A stretch of DNA of 64,000 nucleotides, taken from contig NZ_FOKE01000002.1 of NCBI RefSeq assembly GCF_900112065.1, positions 124,001 through 188,000 on the forward strand. Direction: 5' to 3'. Made by a program: the position numbers and the translations under genes. Every line of letters begins with the position of its first letter. Within the stretch, counting starts at the first letter, position 1. This document shows, one piece after another, positions 20,374 to 29,043 of the stretch. Source of the stretch: Cohnella sp. OV330 (GTDB lineage Bacteria; Bacillota; Bacilli; Paenibacillales; Paenibacillaceae). Under the pieces are notes generated by a model. That model did not search any database and was not told where the DNA came from. It saw only the letters and a list, made by a program, of their open reading frames with translations.

Positions 20374-21081
20374 TCACGGTTCAACGATCCCCTGCTCGTA
20401 CGCATATCGCGTGAGCTGCACCCGATTGCCGAGATGAAGCTTCTGCAAAATGTTTTTCAAATGGTTTTTGACCGTATGCTCCGACACGCCGAGCGCGGCC
20501 GCGACATCCCGGTTCGTGAGACCTCGCGCCACCTCCAGGAGAATTTCCTTCTCCCTCGGCGTCAAGTCTTCTCGCGGCGGCTCGCCGATCTCCGGCCCCT
20601 CGGTTCGCTTGCCGGGGCCTCGCGCGTCGGCCGCTGTGCCGCCTGCGCCTCCGCGGCCGGCGAATTCTCTAAGGATCGACAGCGCGATATCCGCGCTCAG
20701 GGGCGCGTCATCCGAAGCGACGGCGCGCAAATATTCCCGCCAGGCCGAAGGGTTGAGGTTTTTGAGCAGGTAGCCCTGCGCGCCCTTTTTGAGCGCCTCG
20801 AACAGGTGGGCGGGCTCGTCGGACACGGTCACGATGACGATCTTGACCGACGGATAGGCTTCCTTGATGAGTTTGGAAGCCGCCAGCCCCCCCATGCCCG
20901 GCATGTGAATGTCCATGAGCACGAGGTCCGGCCGGGCATCCGGCATGCGTCCGATCGCTTCCTCGCCGCTGGCGGCTTCCCCGACGACGGTGAAGTCGGG
21001 ACATCCTTCTACGATCTCCCGCATGCCCTGCCTCGCGTGCCGGTGGTCGTCAACGAGCAGAATCCGCCATCCGCCGTCCAT
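20374..21081 (-). CDS. NarL/LuxR-family response regulator next to copCD
   Basis: 235 residues. Receiver 1-125 with LLVDDH, phosphoacceptor Asp57 (LVLMDIHMPGMGG) and Lys in GYLLKN. A Gly/Ala-rich linker (about 143-170) leads to a LuxR helix-turn-helix (DLTPREKEILLEVARGLTNRDVAAALGVSEHTVKNHLKNIL, about 173-215). AAGGAG lies 9 nt before ATG. It overlaps the kinase gene by 32 bp and is third in a leftward copCD-kinase-regulator series, so a role in controlling copper uptake is inferred. Confidence 0.9.
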   Translation of the reverse strand: MDGGWRILLVDDHRHARQGMREIVEGCPDFTVVGEAASGEEAIGRMPDARPDLVLMDIHMPGMGGLAASKLIKEAYPSVKIVIVTVSDEPAHLFEALKKGAQGYLLKNLNPSAWREYLRAVASDDAPLSADIALSILREFAGRGGAGGTAADARGPGKRTEGPEIGEPPREDLTPREKEILLEVARGLTNRDVAAALGVSEHTVKNHLKNILQKLHLGNRVQLTRYAYEQGIVEP

Positions 21082-21919
21082 ATTTGTCCGCTCCTTTTTT
21101 GGTCAACTCGATCACCGTCAGGCCGCCCCCGCAGGTCGCGCCGAACGTCCAACCCATGCGGCCTGCGCGCTCGCGAACCATGCGCAAGCCGAATCTGCCC
21201 GGCGCCTCGAGCGGCTCGCCCGCAAAGCCGACGCCGTCGTCGATGACCGCGCAGCGGAAGCCGCCTTCCGCCGTCCGCTCGCCGACGACGTATACGCGGT
21301 CCGCGCGAGCGTGCTTGCGCACGTTGACCAGCGCTTCGCGCAGGCAGGCGTGCAGCTCGACTTTTTCTTTGGCGCCCAGCATGTCCTCGGGAATCTCCCA
21401 GCGGAACTCCGCCTGCGCCTCGGTCAAGGCCGCCGTCTCGCCGAGCAGCTCGCGCAGCGGCTCGACCCAGGCATGGTCGGCCGCTTCGGGCGGCAGACGC
21501 AGCCTCGCGATCGCCTGACGCACGTCCTCGTGCACGTCGCGGACGGTCTCCCGCAGCTCGCCGGCCGTCGCGGCGCGCGCCGCCTCGTTCGGCGACGCAT
21601 CCAGCTTGTCCAGCTTGACGGCCAGCAGGAACAGCGACTGCGCGATGCCGTCGTGAAGCTCGCCCGCGAGCCGCTCCCGCTCTTCCAGCGCGGCGCTAAG
21701 CGAGCGTTCGCGCTGCAGCGCCCGCTGGGACGATTCCAGCCTGGCGAAAAGTCCGCGCACGAGCGTCAGCGTCACGGCCAGCACGATGAAAGGCGCGAGA
21801 AAATTGCCGAGGTCCATCGTCATGTAAGGCAGCAAAAACGCATGCCGGACATACTCCCACAAGCCGATCGTCAGCGTCGGGATGAGCAGGATCATCCATT
21901 TGATCCGGCGGTCGTTCAT
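21050..21919 (-). CDS. NarL-partner sensor histidine kinase (HisKA_3)
   Basis: 289 residues: two N-terminal membrane helices with only a short outer loop (WMILLIPTLTIGLWEYV and FLAPFIVLAVTLTLVRGLF), a coiled linker, then HisKA_3 with His89 in ERLAGELHDGIAQSL and a HATPase (EALVNVRKHARADRVYV, DDGVGF, GRFGLRMVRERAGRMG). No extracellular sensor domain, so it belongs to the LiaS-like intramembrane-sensing group. ATG 21919 has GGGAGAG upstream; it lies 62 bp after the copCD stop. No His/Cys/Met metal ligands stand out in the membrane part. Confidence 0.9.
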   Translation of the reverse strand: MNDRRIKWMILLIPTLTIGLWEYVRHAFLLPYMTMDLGNFLAPFIVLAVTLTLVRGLFARLESSQRALQRERSLSAALEERERLAGELHDGIAQSLFLLAVKLDKLDASPNEAARAATAGELRETVRDVHEDVRQAIARLRLPPEAADHAWVEPLRELLGETAALTEAQAEFRWEIPEDMLGAKEKVELHACLREALVNVRKHARADRVYVVGERTAEGGFRCAVIDDGVGFAGEPLEAPGRFGLRMVRERAGRMGWTFGATCGGGLTVIELTKKGADKYGRRMADSAR

Positions 21920-21981
21920 CGGCTTCTCTCCCGTCCCCGTTTGCTGCGGCGTCGTCCGCGACACGCCAAGTGCGCGACACG

Positions 21982-23676
21982 TCAATAAATTTTGAAAGCC
22001 GTGGATTTGACGATCTCGGTATCGGTGCTGTCCGTCACCCGGATTTGCGCCTCCCAGCGTCCCCGGAACGCGAGATAGGGGCCCTTCGATTGAAAGGTCG
22101 CCTTCGTGAAGTCGGGGAAGTCGTCGAGCTCCGAATCTTCGTAAGCCTGGAGCGGCACGTCGATAAAACCGACGTCCCCGCCGCCGAGCGGACGAAGGCG
22201 AAGCGCGACCTTCTTAGGCGCGCCGACGTTGTCGGGCAGCCATATTTTCAGCGTAAACGCGTTGTCTCCCGGCGCTCCGGGCGAGATGCGAAGCGTCACG
22301 TGCATGTCCGTCCCCATCTCGTGGTAGGAGATCGGCTGGTTGGCCGGCAGCGGATTCTGGTAAGTCAGCACGCCGACGCTCAGCACGATGGCGCCAAGCA
22401 AGCCGAGATCGGCCCGCAGCAGGCCGGCCCGCGGCAGCTCGCCCTTGCGCAGGCGCAAGCGGATGAGGAACGCGGTGACGACGACCAGCAGCGACAGTCC
22501 GATCTTGATGAGCAGCCACGTTCCCCAGGACGTCTCGAACAGATAGGAGAGCGTGGGCAAATACTGCAGCGTGCTGAGCGCGCCGGTCAGGGCGAGCAGC
22601 AGGAAGGAGAGCAGCGCCCATTTGGAAAAGCGGATCGCGAACCTGCCCGCCTCGGGTCGCTCGCGATGCCAGACGGCGGCGAGAAGCACGAGTCCGCCCG
22701 ACCAGACGGCCGCGGCGAGCAGATGGACGAAGTCGAGCGCCAGCGTGTAGGCTTCCGGGCTGAATGCCGCGGCATGTCCGTTCCATGCCTCCGCTACGAG
22801 CGCGAGCAGCGTCCAGACGAGCCTTGCATATGCGCCCATCCCGCGAAGCAGCAGCGCCGCGAACGCCAGTATGAGCTGGGCCGCGTAGAGGCGGCCGACC
22901 GTCGTATCGGTCAAGATACGCCCCCACTCGGAGAACGGCTCGCCCTCGGTCAGATTCGACATCTGCAGCACGACGTAGACGAGCGTCGCAAGCGCGCCGA
23001 ACTGGGCCGTCCAGCCGATCCACGTCTCCCGGGACAATCGCTCCGCGGCGGACGGCTCGCGCCGCAGCCCCCACAGCAGCAGTCCGGTCAGCACGAGCAG
23101 AGAAGCGAAAAACAACACCCGGCTGGCATAGAAAATAAAGCGGGTCGTCGTCAGATCCTGGTCGCCCCCGTGATTGTGGGAGTTATGCCCGAGCTGGGCA
23201 TGGGGATCGAGTTCGGCCGCGTCCGTCAGCGGCGGGGGATTGCCCACCGTAAAGACGTAAGCCCCTTCGACGGGATGCCCGTCCGCGGAAATAACCGAGT
23301 AGCTCACCGTGTAGTGACCTTCGCCCAGCTTGGGCAGCGCAAGTCGAAGCCCCTTCCCCTGGGAAGTACGCTCCGGCTTGCCCGACGCCACGGTCTTGGA
23401 GTCGCCGTTCAAGACGGCGAGGCGCGCGGACGAACCGCCGTCGAGCCGCTCGTTGAACGTCAACTCGACGGCGTCGGGGCTCTCCGCGAGCTGCGCGTCC
23501 TGTACCGGCGAGGCCGTCTCCAATATCGCGTGCGCGGAGGCCGCAGGCGCGACAAGCGCCGTTAAAGAAGCGATGAGGACGAGCCATAACGCCAGCATCC
23601 CCGTCCGTCGGGCCGCCCGCGCGAACGTTCTACGCGAATCGCCGTTGCCCGTCCCCGCCATTTCAATGGTTCTCAT
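21982..23676 (-). CDS. ycnJ: CopC-CopD fusion copper uptake protein (YcnJ type)
   Basis: 564 residues. Signal/helix (about 27-48) followed by a CopC domain (49-150) beginning at mature HAILETASPVQDAQL, with NERL and HPVEGAYVFTVG. A His-rich linker HAQLGHNSHNHGGDQ (about 160-175) precedes eight CopD membrane helices (FIFYASRVLFFASLLVLTG to FLIRLRLR) and a C-terminal beta-domain of YtkA type (450-564). In B. subtilis YcnJ is a copper importer induced by copper limitation. Here it heads an operon with a two-component system instead of the YcnK repressor. No second copy of ycnI adjoins it. Confidence 0.88.
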   Translation of the reverse strand: MRTIEMAGTGNGDSRRTFARAARRTGMLALWLVLIASLTALVAPAASAHAILETASPVQDAQLAESPDAVELTFNERLDGGSSARLAVLNGDSKTVASGKPERTSQGKGLRLALPKLGEGHYTVSYSVISADGHPVEGAYVFTVGNPPPLTDAAELDPHAQLGHNSHNHGGDQDLTTTRFIFYASRVLFFASLLVLTGLLLWGLRREPSAAERLSRETWIGWTAQFGALATLVYVVLQMSNLTEGEPFSEWGRILTDTTVGRLYAAQLILAFAALLLRGMGAYARLVWTLLALVAEAWNGHAAAFSPEAYTLALDFVHLLAAAVWSGGLVLLAAVWHRERPEAGRFAIRFSKWALLSFLLLALTGALSTLQYLPTLSYLFETSWGTWLLIKIGLSLLVVVTAFLIRLRLRKGELPRAGLLRADLGLLGAIVLSVGVLTYQNPLPANQPISYHEMGTDMHVTLRISPGAPGDNAFTLKIWLPDNVGAPKKVALRLRPLGGGDVGFIDVPLQAYEDSELDDFPDFTKATFQSKGPYLAFRGRWEAQIRVTDSTDTEIVKSTAFKIY

Positions 23677-23837
23677 ATCGCCGCATGACCGCCTTCCGTC
23701 GCTCCGTAAAATTCGTAACTATCAGTATAAGGGATTGCGCGGCATCTCCGCATGACGCGAAGGGGCCATCTTATTCGCAGGACAGCCGCGCCGGTCCGCT
23801 TTATCGTTCTTTATCGTAACGCAGCGTGTAAGCCGAT

Positions 23838-24272
23838 TCAATCTTCGGGCGTCCGGCCGCGCCTCGCGTCGGGCCACCAATCGCCTCCGGCGCACGGCCG
23901 GCCTCTGTCGTCCGGCCAGATATAGACCCACCCTTGCACATCGTCGCGCTCGGCGTCGCGCACCCAGACGCGATCGTAATCGTTGTCGTCCTCCGGCCCG
24001 AAGTATTCCTCCAGCCGGTCGAGGCGTCGCAGCGTCTCGCGGTCCACGAGCGTCCACAAGCCGCGTACGCGCCGATCGGCAGACGATCCCGGCTGCGGCA
24101 GCACCAACGCCGGATACCCGTCGACGGCGACGAGACGTCCGCGAACCGTTCCCGGCTGCGGCTCCGACTTGGCGAAAGGCCAGAGGAGGCCGGCGTTCTC
24201 CAATCCGGGCAGCAGCGATCCGTATACGAAAATCCGGTGAAGCCCTACTCGCCCCGCTTGCCGATCGCGCAT
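23838..24272 (-). CDS. gamma-glutamylcyclotransferase-like (AIG2/GGCT) protein
   Basis: 144 residues with the GGCT signature FVYGSLLPGLENAGLL at residue 15, GTVRGRLVAVDGYPALV, and LDRLEEYFGPEDDNDYDRV holding the expected acidic residue. Family members cleave gamma-glutamyl amines or peptides to 5-oxoproline, but many bacterial ones are uncharacterised. AAGGAG lies about 11 nt before ATG. The neighbours give no hint of a pathway. The C-terminus (DRGRPCAGGDWWPDARRG) is short and probably variable. Confidence 0.78.
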   Translation of the reverse strand: MRDRQAGRVGLHRIFVYGSLLPGLENAGLLWPFAKSEPQPGTVRGRLVAVDGYPALVLPQPGSSADRRVRGLWTLVDRETLRRLDRLEEYFGPEDDNDYDRVWVRDAERDDVQGWVYIWPDDRGRPCAGGDWWPDARRGRTPED

Positions 24273-24428
24273 GCCGGCCCCGCTCCTTCCCGCGTTGCGC
24301 GCATGCCCCGCGAACGGCTACAATGAATCCATCCGCGGCGCGGCGCCTTTCGTTCTTTCTATCATAGCTCGCCTCATTCGTCCCGCCAACCGGGTCGGCA
24401 TTCCTTAACGACTGGAGATCATGCGAAA

Positions 24429-24734
24429 ATGGAAACTTTTGAACTGGCTTCCCTCTTAGTTCGGCAAGGCTCGGAAGAATGGCCCATCTCCTTCGAGAGG
24501 GCGCGGCTGTTCGTCATCCAGCAATACGGCACGTTTTCCTGGTACATCGAGCTGGACGGCATGCAGCAGGAAGAGCTGCTTCGGCGGTTCGCCGAATCGC
24601 TGGACATCGACGTATCCGTTCAAGCGGTCACGGTAGGCGGAAAGTCGCTGAGCGGCGACGCCTTTTTCCACCCCAATCCGCAAAAGCGCGCCGCCGCCGT
24701 TCGCGGCCAAGGCGAGCTCGGCGGCTACCACTAA
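24429..24734 (+). CDS. hypothetical protein, 101 residues
   Basis: No family recognised. The protein begins METFELASLLVRQGSEEW, is aromatic in the middle (QQYGTFSWYIELDGMQQEELLRR) and ends with a basic tail. Natural amino-acid composition and the + strand terminator directly after it favour this frame over the overlapping minus-strand frame, which is Arg/Ala-rich. GGAGA lies 12 nt before ATG. It is the first plus-strand gene of the window and stands alone. Confidence 0.6.
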   Translation: METFELASLLVRQGSEEWPISFERARLFVIQQYGTFSWYIELDGMQQEELLRRFAESLDIDVSVQAVTVGGKSLSGDAFFHPNPQKRAAAVRGQGELGGYH

Positions 24735-24776
24735 CCTGCCGGGCATTCGGACGCGCGCGGTTCGCGGCGGCAAAGC

Positions 24777-24817
24777 AAACGGGACGATGCAGGCAGCGCT
24801 GCGTCGTCCCGTTTTTC
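24777..24817 (+). terminator. terminator, probably bidirectional
   Basis: ACGGGACGA...TCGTCCCGT stem around GC-rich GCAGGCAGCGCTGC, then TTTTT on the plus strand and a short T-stretch (GTTTGCTTTG) on the minus. It closes the hypothetical gene and lies just past the stop of the convergent aldolase-like gene. Confidence 0.85.
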
Positions 24818-24831
24818 AGTCCTGACGGCCT

Positions 24832-25803
24832 TTATTTGCCCGGGAAAATCTCCGGCGTCGTCATCTTGTCGTAAAAATCCGTGAATTTGTCGCGCTCCGG
24901 CGAAGCGCGCCAGCCCATGGCCGAGCGCGGGTGCTCGTCGAGCGTGCCGGTGATCATATCGGGAATGAGGTAGCCCCACTCCTCTTTTTCCCGCAGCTTC
25001 AGCATGTGGCGCTCGATCATGCCAAGCACCGGACGAAGGCTGTAGTTCGGATTCGTGAGCTTGGCGAGCAGCAGCTCGGTCGGCGTGTTGCCGGCGGCGC
25101 GGCCCATGCCGTAGACGGAAGCGTCAAGCAGCTCGACGCCGAGATCCGCCGCGGCCAGCGTGTTGGCGAACGCCAGCTGCATGTTGTTGTGCGTGTGCAC
25201 GCCAAGACGTTTGTGCTTCAGGGTGCGCTTGAACTTTTCCACGAGAAAACGCATATCGTCCGGGTCGAGGCTGCCGTAGGAGTCGACGATGTAGACGACG
25301 TCGATCGGGCTGTCGCCGATCATCGCGAGCGCTTCGTTCAGCTCGTTGTCCATCACGTTGGACAGCGCCATGATGTTGATCGTCGTCTCGTAACCGCGTT
25401 CGTGGAACAGCGTGCCGAGCTCGATCGCCTTCTCCGTGTCGCGCGCGTACGTGGCGACGCGAATCAGGTCCAGCAGCGACTCGCTCCTCGGCAAAATGTC
25501 GTTCTCGTCGACGCGGCCGACGTCCACCAGCGCGGACAGCTTCGTGTTCAGCTTGTGCGGGATCACCTTGCGCAGGAATTCGTCGTCCAGAAAACGCCAA
25601 GGTCCCGCTTGGTCGGCGCCCTTCAGGAGGCGCGGCGAATTTTTGTAGCCGATCTCCATATATTCGACGCCCGATTCGTTCAGGCTCTGGTACAGATCCT
25701 GTACGAATTCGACGCTGAAATCCCAATTGTTGACAAGTCCGCCGTCGCGCACCGTGCAATCGACGATTTTGCAATGGCTCGTTTTGCTGTGAATGGTCAT
25801 CAT
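24832..25803 (-). CDS. HMGL/DRE-TIM family aldolase-like protein
   Basis: 323 residues of the DRE-TIM metallolyase superfamily (HMG-CoA lyase, 4-hydroxy-2-oxovalerate aldolase). The N-terminal KIVDCTVRDGGLVNNWDFS carries the catalytic/metal D-RDG, EYMEIGYKNSP follows, and LGVHTHNNMQLAFANTLAA has the HxHN metal ligands with the conserved GMGRAAGNTPTELLL after it. The RDGG and GRAAGN motifs match 4-hydroxy-2-oxovalerate aldolases better than HMG-CoA lyases. No acetaldehyde dehydrogenase partner is nearby, so the substrate remains open. AAGGAG lies 9-11 nt before the first ATG. Confidence 0.82.
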   Translation of the reverse strand: MMTIHSKTSHCKIVDCTVRDGGLVNNWDFSVEFVQDLYQSLNESGVEYMEIGYKNSPRLLKGADQAGPWRFLDDEFLRKVIPHKLNTKLSALVDVGRVDENDILPRSESLLDLIRVATYARDTEKAIELGTLFHERGYETTINIMALSNVMDNELNEALAMIGDSPIDVVYIVDSYGSLDPDDMRFLVEKFKRTLKHKRLGVHTHNNMQLAFANTLAAADLGVELLDASVYGMGRAAGNTPTELLLAKLTNPNYSLRPVLGMIERHMLKLREKEEWGYLIPDMITGTLDEHPRSAMGWRASPERDKFTDFYDKMTTPEIFPGK

Positions 25804-25933
25804 GACTACCTTCTCCTTTTGGCTGCCTTATCGCTAACGTCCATCGTTCGTATCCTCAACATATCCCCGCAAGACACAACATGACATCAATTTTATAACG
25901 AAAGGGCGGTCGTCCACAAGCTTTTGCTTATTA

Positions 25934-25984
25934 TTTAACAAAACGCAACCGACCGGCTGCGCATTCGCCTCCGGTCGGTTGCGT
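25934..25984 (-). terminator. terminator of the flavin reductase gene
   Basis: 13-bp perfect stem CGCAACCGACCGG / CCGGTCGGTTGCG (25944-25956, 25971-25983), followed on the minus strand by TTTTGTTAAAT. It lies 30 bp past the reductase stop. Confidence 0.85.
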
Positions 25985-26012
25985 ATTTATCGCGTATTAA
26001 GGATACCTGCGC

Positions 26013-26564
26013 TTAACCTTGCGCCCGCGAGGTTTGCCAGCGCGCTTCCTGCACGAGCAGCGAAGTCGCCGCGTCGATGCGGCACGCGATGTCCTCCTCG
26101 ATCCGGGCTTTGCCGTCGTCGCCCCAGGTCACCTGCGTATCCAGCACGAATACGCCGGTCAGGATGTTGCGGGCGCCCAGCACGGACAGCACCGGCTTGA
26201 AGGCGTAGTCGATGGCCAGCAAATGCGCGATCGTACCGCCGACGACGAGCGGCAGGACGATTTTGTTTTCCAAGCCTTTCTGCGGCAGCAGATCGAGGTA
26301 GGCCTTCAAAATGCCGGTGAAGGAAGCCTTGTAAACGGGAGAAGCGATGACGACGGCATCCGCCTCGGCGACGAGACGGTTCGCCTCCCCGATCGCTTGG
26401 CTGTCGAAGCGGGCATGGAGCAGGTCCTCCGCCGGCAGATCGCGTACGTTGATGACCGACACTTCGGCGCCGCTCTCCTCGATCTGGCTGCGCACGCGAT
26501 CCAGTACGCCGTTAAGTCTGGATTTAGCTGTCGGGCTGCCTTGCAAAATGACGATTTTGGACAT
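26013..26564 (-). CDS. ssuE: NAD(P)H-dependent FMN reductase, SsuE type
   Basis: 183-residue flavodoxin-like protein. VILQGSPTAKSRLNGVL binds the FMN phosphate, AVVIASPVYKASFTGILKAYLDLL and LVVGGTIAHLLAIDYAFKPVLSVLGARNI are hallmark SsuE segments. SsuE provides FMNH2 to two-component monooxygenases such as the sulfonate oxygenase SsuD; none is present in the window, although the dehydrogenase-like flavoprotein at 1.6 kb could in principle need free reduced flavin. AAGGTG lies 9 nt before ATG. Monocistronic, with its own strong promoter and terminator. Confidence 0.85.
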   Translation of the reverse strand: MSKIVILQGSPTAKSRLNGVLDRVRSQIEESGAEVSVINVRDLPAEDLLHARFDSQAIGEANRLVAEADAVVIASPVYKASFTGILKAYLDLLPQKGLENKIVLPLVVGGTIAHLLAIDYAFKPVLSVLGARNILTGVFVLDTQVTWGDDGKARIEEDIACRIDAATSLLVQEARWQTSRAQG

Positions 26565-26616
26565 GAATGCTCACACCTTTTCCGTTATTCCGATATTAAC
26601 CATCGGATTTTAATTA

Positions 26617-26646
26617 ATTATACGTTCAGCCTTCCCCAAGCGTCAA
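26617..26646 (-). promoter_or_regulatory. sigma-A-type promoter of the flavin reductase gene
   Basis: -35 TTGACG (26646-26641), 18-bp spacer, perfect -10 TATAAT (26622-26617). The -10 sits in an AT-rich palindrome-like TATAATTAATTAAAA that could bind a repressor. Confidence 0.7.
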
Positions 26647-26659
26647 GCGCCGTCCATCG

Positions 26660-26692
26660 CAAAAAGCCCCACCCTGTCGGGAGATGGGGCTT
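26660..26692 (-). terminator. terminator of the lipoprotein gene
   Basis: Minus strand AGCCCCATC...GGTGGGGCT stem with a TCCCGACA-type loop followed by TTTTT, 6 bp past the stop codon. Confidence 0.85.
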
Positions 26693-26698
26693 CGAACA

Positions 26699-27334
26699 TC
26701 AGGAAGACGAGACGACCTGGGCGACCTCTTCCTCGTGCCGTTCGAGCACCGCGCTCTGGCCGAAACGGATGAGCCCGTCCTTGTTCGGCAAGCGCAGCTC
26801 GAGCTCTCCCGCATCCGGAACGAAGCGAAGGTCAAAGGAAAAGTCGCGGTCGATCTCGTCCGAACGCGCCTGGAGACCGCCGTACACGAGCGTGCCATCC
26901 GCGCTCAGCGGCTTCTCGATCAGCGTAGAATTGTCCGGCATGGCAAATTTCACGGAACGCTGTCCGTTCCATAGCACGCCTTCTCCGCCGGCGATCAAGT
27001 AGTTCCCTTTGCGCGTCAGCTTCAGGTCGATCGCGAGCGCGCCTTCGAGATCGGTGCCGGATACGTAAAGCGGATCCTTCTTGGTCATATCGACCTGGCC
27101 GGCCCACTTCGGCAGCGGCTCGACCGACGTAGACTTCAGGTCGAAGTGGTAGGTCTTCGCTTCGCCGTCGGCCGGCAGCGCCTGGTCGGCCGAGGACGAA
27201 GCCTGCGCGGAAGCCGCTGGGGACGATGCGGCCGGCGCGGATTCGCCGTTCGAATCGGACCTTCCCGCCGCGCATCCGGCGAGCAGCGCCGCAGCCAGCA
27301 AAGTCGCGGCCGCCCCTTTCCATATTGGACTCAA
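26699..27334 (-). CDS. hypothetical lipoprotein
   Basis: 211 residues. N-terminal hydrophobic segment with lipobox LLAGC (IWKGAAATLLAAALLAGC), a Ser/Ala-rich linker of about 35 residues, then a beta-rich domain (YHFDLKSTSVEPLPKWAGQVDM, NYLIAGGEGVLWNGQRSVKFAMPDN, FSFDLRFVPDAGELELRLP). No family recognised. AAGGAGG abuts ATG 27346, which is too close to serve it; the in-frame TTG 27334, 12 nt downstream of the ribosome site, is chosen and gives a normal signal peptide. If ATG 27346 is used the product is four residues longer. Confidence 0.75.
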   Translation of the reverse strand: MSPIWKGAAATLLAAALLAGCAAGRSDSNGESAPAASSPAASAQASSSADQALPADGEAKTYHFDLKSTSVEPLPKWAGQVDMTKKDPLYVSGTDLEGALAIDLKLTRKGNYLIAGGEGVLWNGQRSVKFAMPDNSTLIEKPLSADGTLVYGGLQARSDEIDRDFSFDLRFVPDAGELELRLPNKDGLIRFGQSAVLERHEEEVAQVVSSS

Positions 27335-27467
27335 GATCGCGTCCATCCTCCTTCAAACGGCTCATGGGAGCCGGCGTGTCGCATTCGGTGCCGCAATAGA
27401 TGTAGTATAGGCCAACGGACGATGCGATCTCAAGCGCGGGGCCCGCCGTCACAAAAAAGACTAGGTC

Positions 27468-28214
27468 TTATCGTTTCAGGAAGCCCCGCTTTTTTAAGTA
27501 TTCCATCATGTGAAGGCGATTGGGACGCGTCAGCCATTCCGCCATGATCTTCGTCCATGGCGTGCTTTTCCGGCCTTCCGTCCGCACCTTCAAATACCTG
27601 GTCATCGTCTCGTCGTATTCGCCCACCGGGCCATGTCCCCGTTCGGCGTCATAACGGTTCCAATGGAGCACCGCTTCGACCGGAAGCCGCGGCCTTTGGC
27701 CGCTGGATTTGTCTGGCAGTCCTACGCACATACCGAACACCGGATACGCCAGGCTCGGAATGCCGAGGAGGGACGATACTTCCTCGATCCGGTTGCGGAT
27801 GCCTCCGATATAACAAATGCCGTAGCCCATCGATTCGGCGGCGACCGCCGCGTTCTGCGCGGCGAGCGACGCGTCGACCGTGGCGACGATGAAGCTCTCC
27901 GCCGAGTCCGCATAAGGCTCCTCCCCTGGCGCGATATGCGCCTCCGCCGCGCGGGAGAGCCGGTTCAAATCCGCGCACCAGACGAGAAACGCGGGGCAGG
28001 TCTCGACATACGCCTGATTGCCCGTCAAGACGGACAGCTCGCGCTTAAGCGCCGGATCCGTGACCGCGACGACGCTGTAGGCTTGCACATTGCTCGACGT
28101 CGATGCCATCTGTCCGGCCTCGACGATCTCCCGCAGATCAGCCTCGGGAATCGAAGCCGGATCGAAGGATCGGACGGAGCGGTGCTGCATGAGCTGCGCG
28201 ACAACCTCGTTCAT
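27468..28214 (-). CDS. NfsA/NfrA-type NADPH flavin oxidoreductase (nitroreductase)
   Basis: 248 residues. LMQHRSVRSFDPASIPE binds FMN, QMASTSSNVQAYSVVAVTD and AAESMGYGICYIGGIRN are typical of the NfsA/NfrA1/Frp group; the C-terminal domain includes YDETMTRYLKVRTEGRKSTPWT. These enzymes use NADPH to reduce flavins, nitroaromatics or quinones and often respond to redox stress. ATG 28214 is chosen with GAGGAGG 9 nt upstream; a GTG one codon earlier is also possible. A short hairpin AAGAC/GTCTT plus six T overlaps the stop codon and may be a weak terminator. Confidence 0.87.
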   Translation of the reverse strand: MNEVVAQLMQHRSVRSFDPASIPEADLREIVEAGQMASTSSNVQAYSVVAVTDPALKRELSVLTGNQAYVETCPAFLVWCADLNRLSRAAEAHIAPGEEPYADSAESFIVATVDASLAAQNAAVAAESMGYGICYIGGIRNRIEEVSSLLGIPSLAYPVFGMCVGLPDKSSGQRPRLPVEAVLHWNRYDAERGHGPVGEYDETMTRYLKVRTEGRKSTPWTKIMAEWLTRPNRLHMMEYLKKRGFLKR

Positions 28215-28337
28215 CACGTTTTTCCTCCTCTCGGCTTCCGCCTGCTTCCATTTTCGCCAGGCAGCCAGCCTCTTCCCATTTTTCCCCTTAACGCCCGCCC
28301 CTGAAGCGACCGAGCGGCGAACGGGCGGCGAACGGGC

Positions 28338-28368
28338 AAATGGACCGGAAGTCGTGCTTCCGGTCCAT
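28338..28368 (-). terminator. hairpin after the peroxiredoxin gene
   Basis: 11-bp perfect stem TGGACCGGAAG / CTTCCGGTCCA (28341-28351, 28357-28367) followed on the minus strand only by TTTG. Likely terminator with a poor U-tract. Confidence 0.6.
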
Positions 28369-28388
28369 CCTATAGCCGTTTTCCGGCA

Positions 28389-28952
28389 TTAGCCGAGCGT
28401 CTTTTGTCCCGGCTTCCAGTTCACCGGGCACAGACCGCCGGATTGGAGCGCCTGCAGGATGCGAAGCGTCTCGTCCACGCTGCGGCCGACGTTCATGTCG
28501 GTCACGACCTGGTAGCGCAGCGCGCCTTCGGGATCGACGATGAAGAGGCCGCGGTGCGCCGCGCCGGAAGCGTCGTCGAGGATGCCGTAAGCATGCGCGG
28601 TTTCCTTGGTGAAGTCGGACACGATCGGGAACTTGATCGCGCCGATGCCGTTCTGGTCGACCGGCGTCTCGATCCATGCCTTATGCGTATAGATGCTGTC
28701 CACCGACGCGCCCAGCACCTCGCAGTTCAGCGCTTTGAATTCGTCGTAGCTGTCGCTGAAGCCGCGGATCTCGGTCGGGCACACGAAGGTGAAGTCGAAC
28801 GGCCAGAAGAAGAACACGAGCCATTTGCCGCGATAATCTTCAAGCGATATTTTTTCCTCGAGCGAATCGAGGTTTTTCGTCGACAGCAGGTTGAACGATG
28901 GAGCGGGAAGACCGACTTTAGCGAACGGGTATGGATTGGCGATTGTCGTCAT
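28389..28952 (-). CDS. 2-Cys peroxiredoxin (AhpC/TSA family, YkuU-like)
   Basis: 187 residues with the thioredoxin-like peroxiredoxin fold. Peroxidatic Cys in DFTFVCPTEIRGF and resolving Cys in GGLCPVNW near the C-terminus make it a typical 2-Cys enzyme reducing H2O2 and organic peroxides. The N-terminus (ANPYPFAKVGLPAPSFNL) and WPFDFTF resemble YkuU more than classical AhpC, and no AhpF is present. The thioredoxin reductase gene lies 91 bp upstream on the same strand, giving a complete NADPH-to-peroxide electron path once thioredoxin is added. AGGAGG lies 11 nt before ATG. Confidence 0.92.
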   Translation of the reverse strand: MTTIANPYPFAKVGLPAPSFNLLSTKNLDSLEEKISLEDYRGKWLVFFFWPFDFTFVCPTEIRGFSDSYDEFKALNCEVLGASVDSIYTHKAWIETPVDQNGIGAIKFPIVSDFTKETAHAYGILDDASGAAHRGLFIVDPEGALRYQVVTDMNVGRSVDETLRILQALQSGGLCPVNWKPGQKTLG

Positions 28953-29043
28953 ATGGGATGAATCCTCCTAGATGTAGTGTGATGAATAAGGGGTCTGCAA
29001 TTCCGGCAAAGGCTATATCGGTTTTAACGACGGACGCTTTATC

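Noticed and set aside
27468..27490. Strong terminator at the nitroreductase stop
   Set aside because: The AAGAC/GTCTT stem is only 5 bp; mentioned with the gene but not listed as a terminator.
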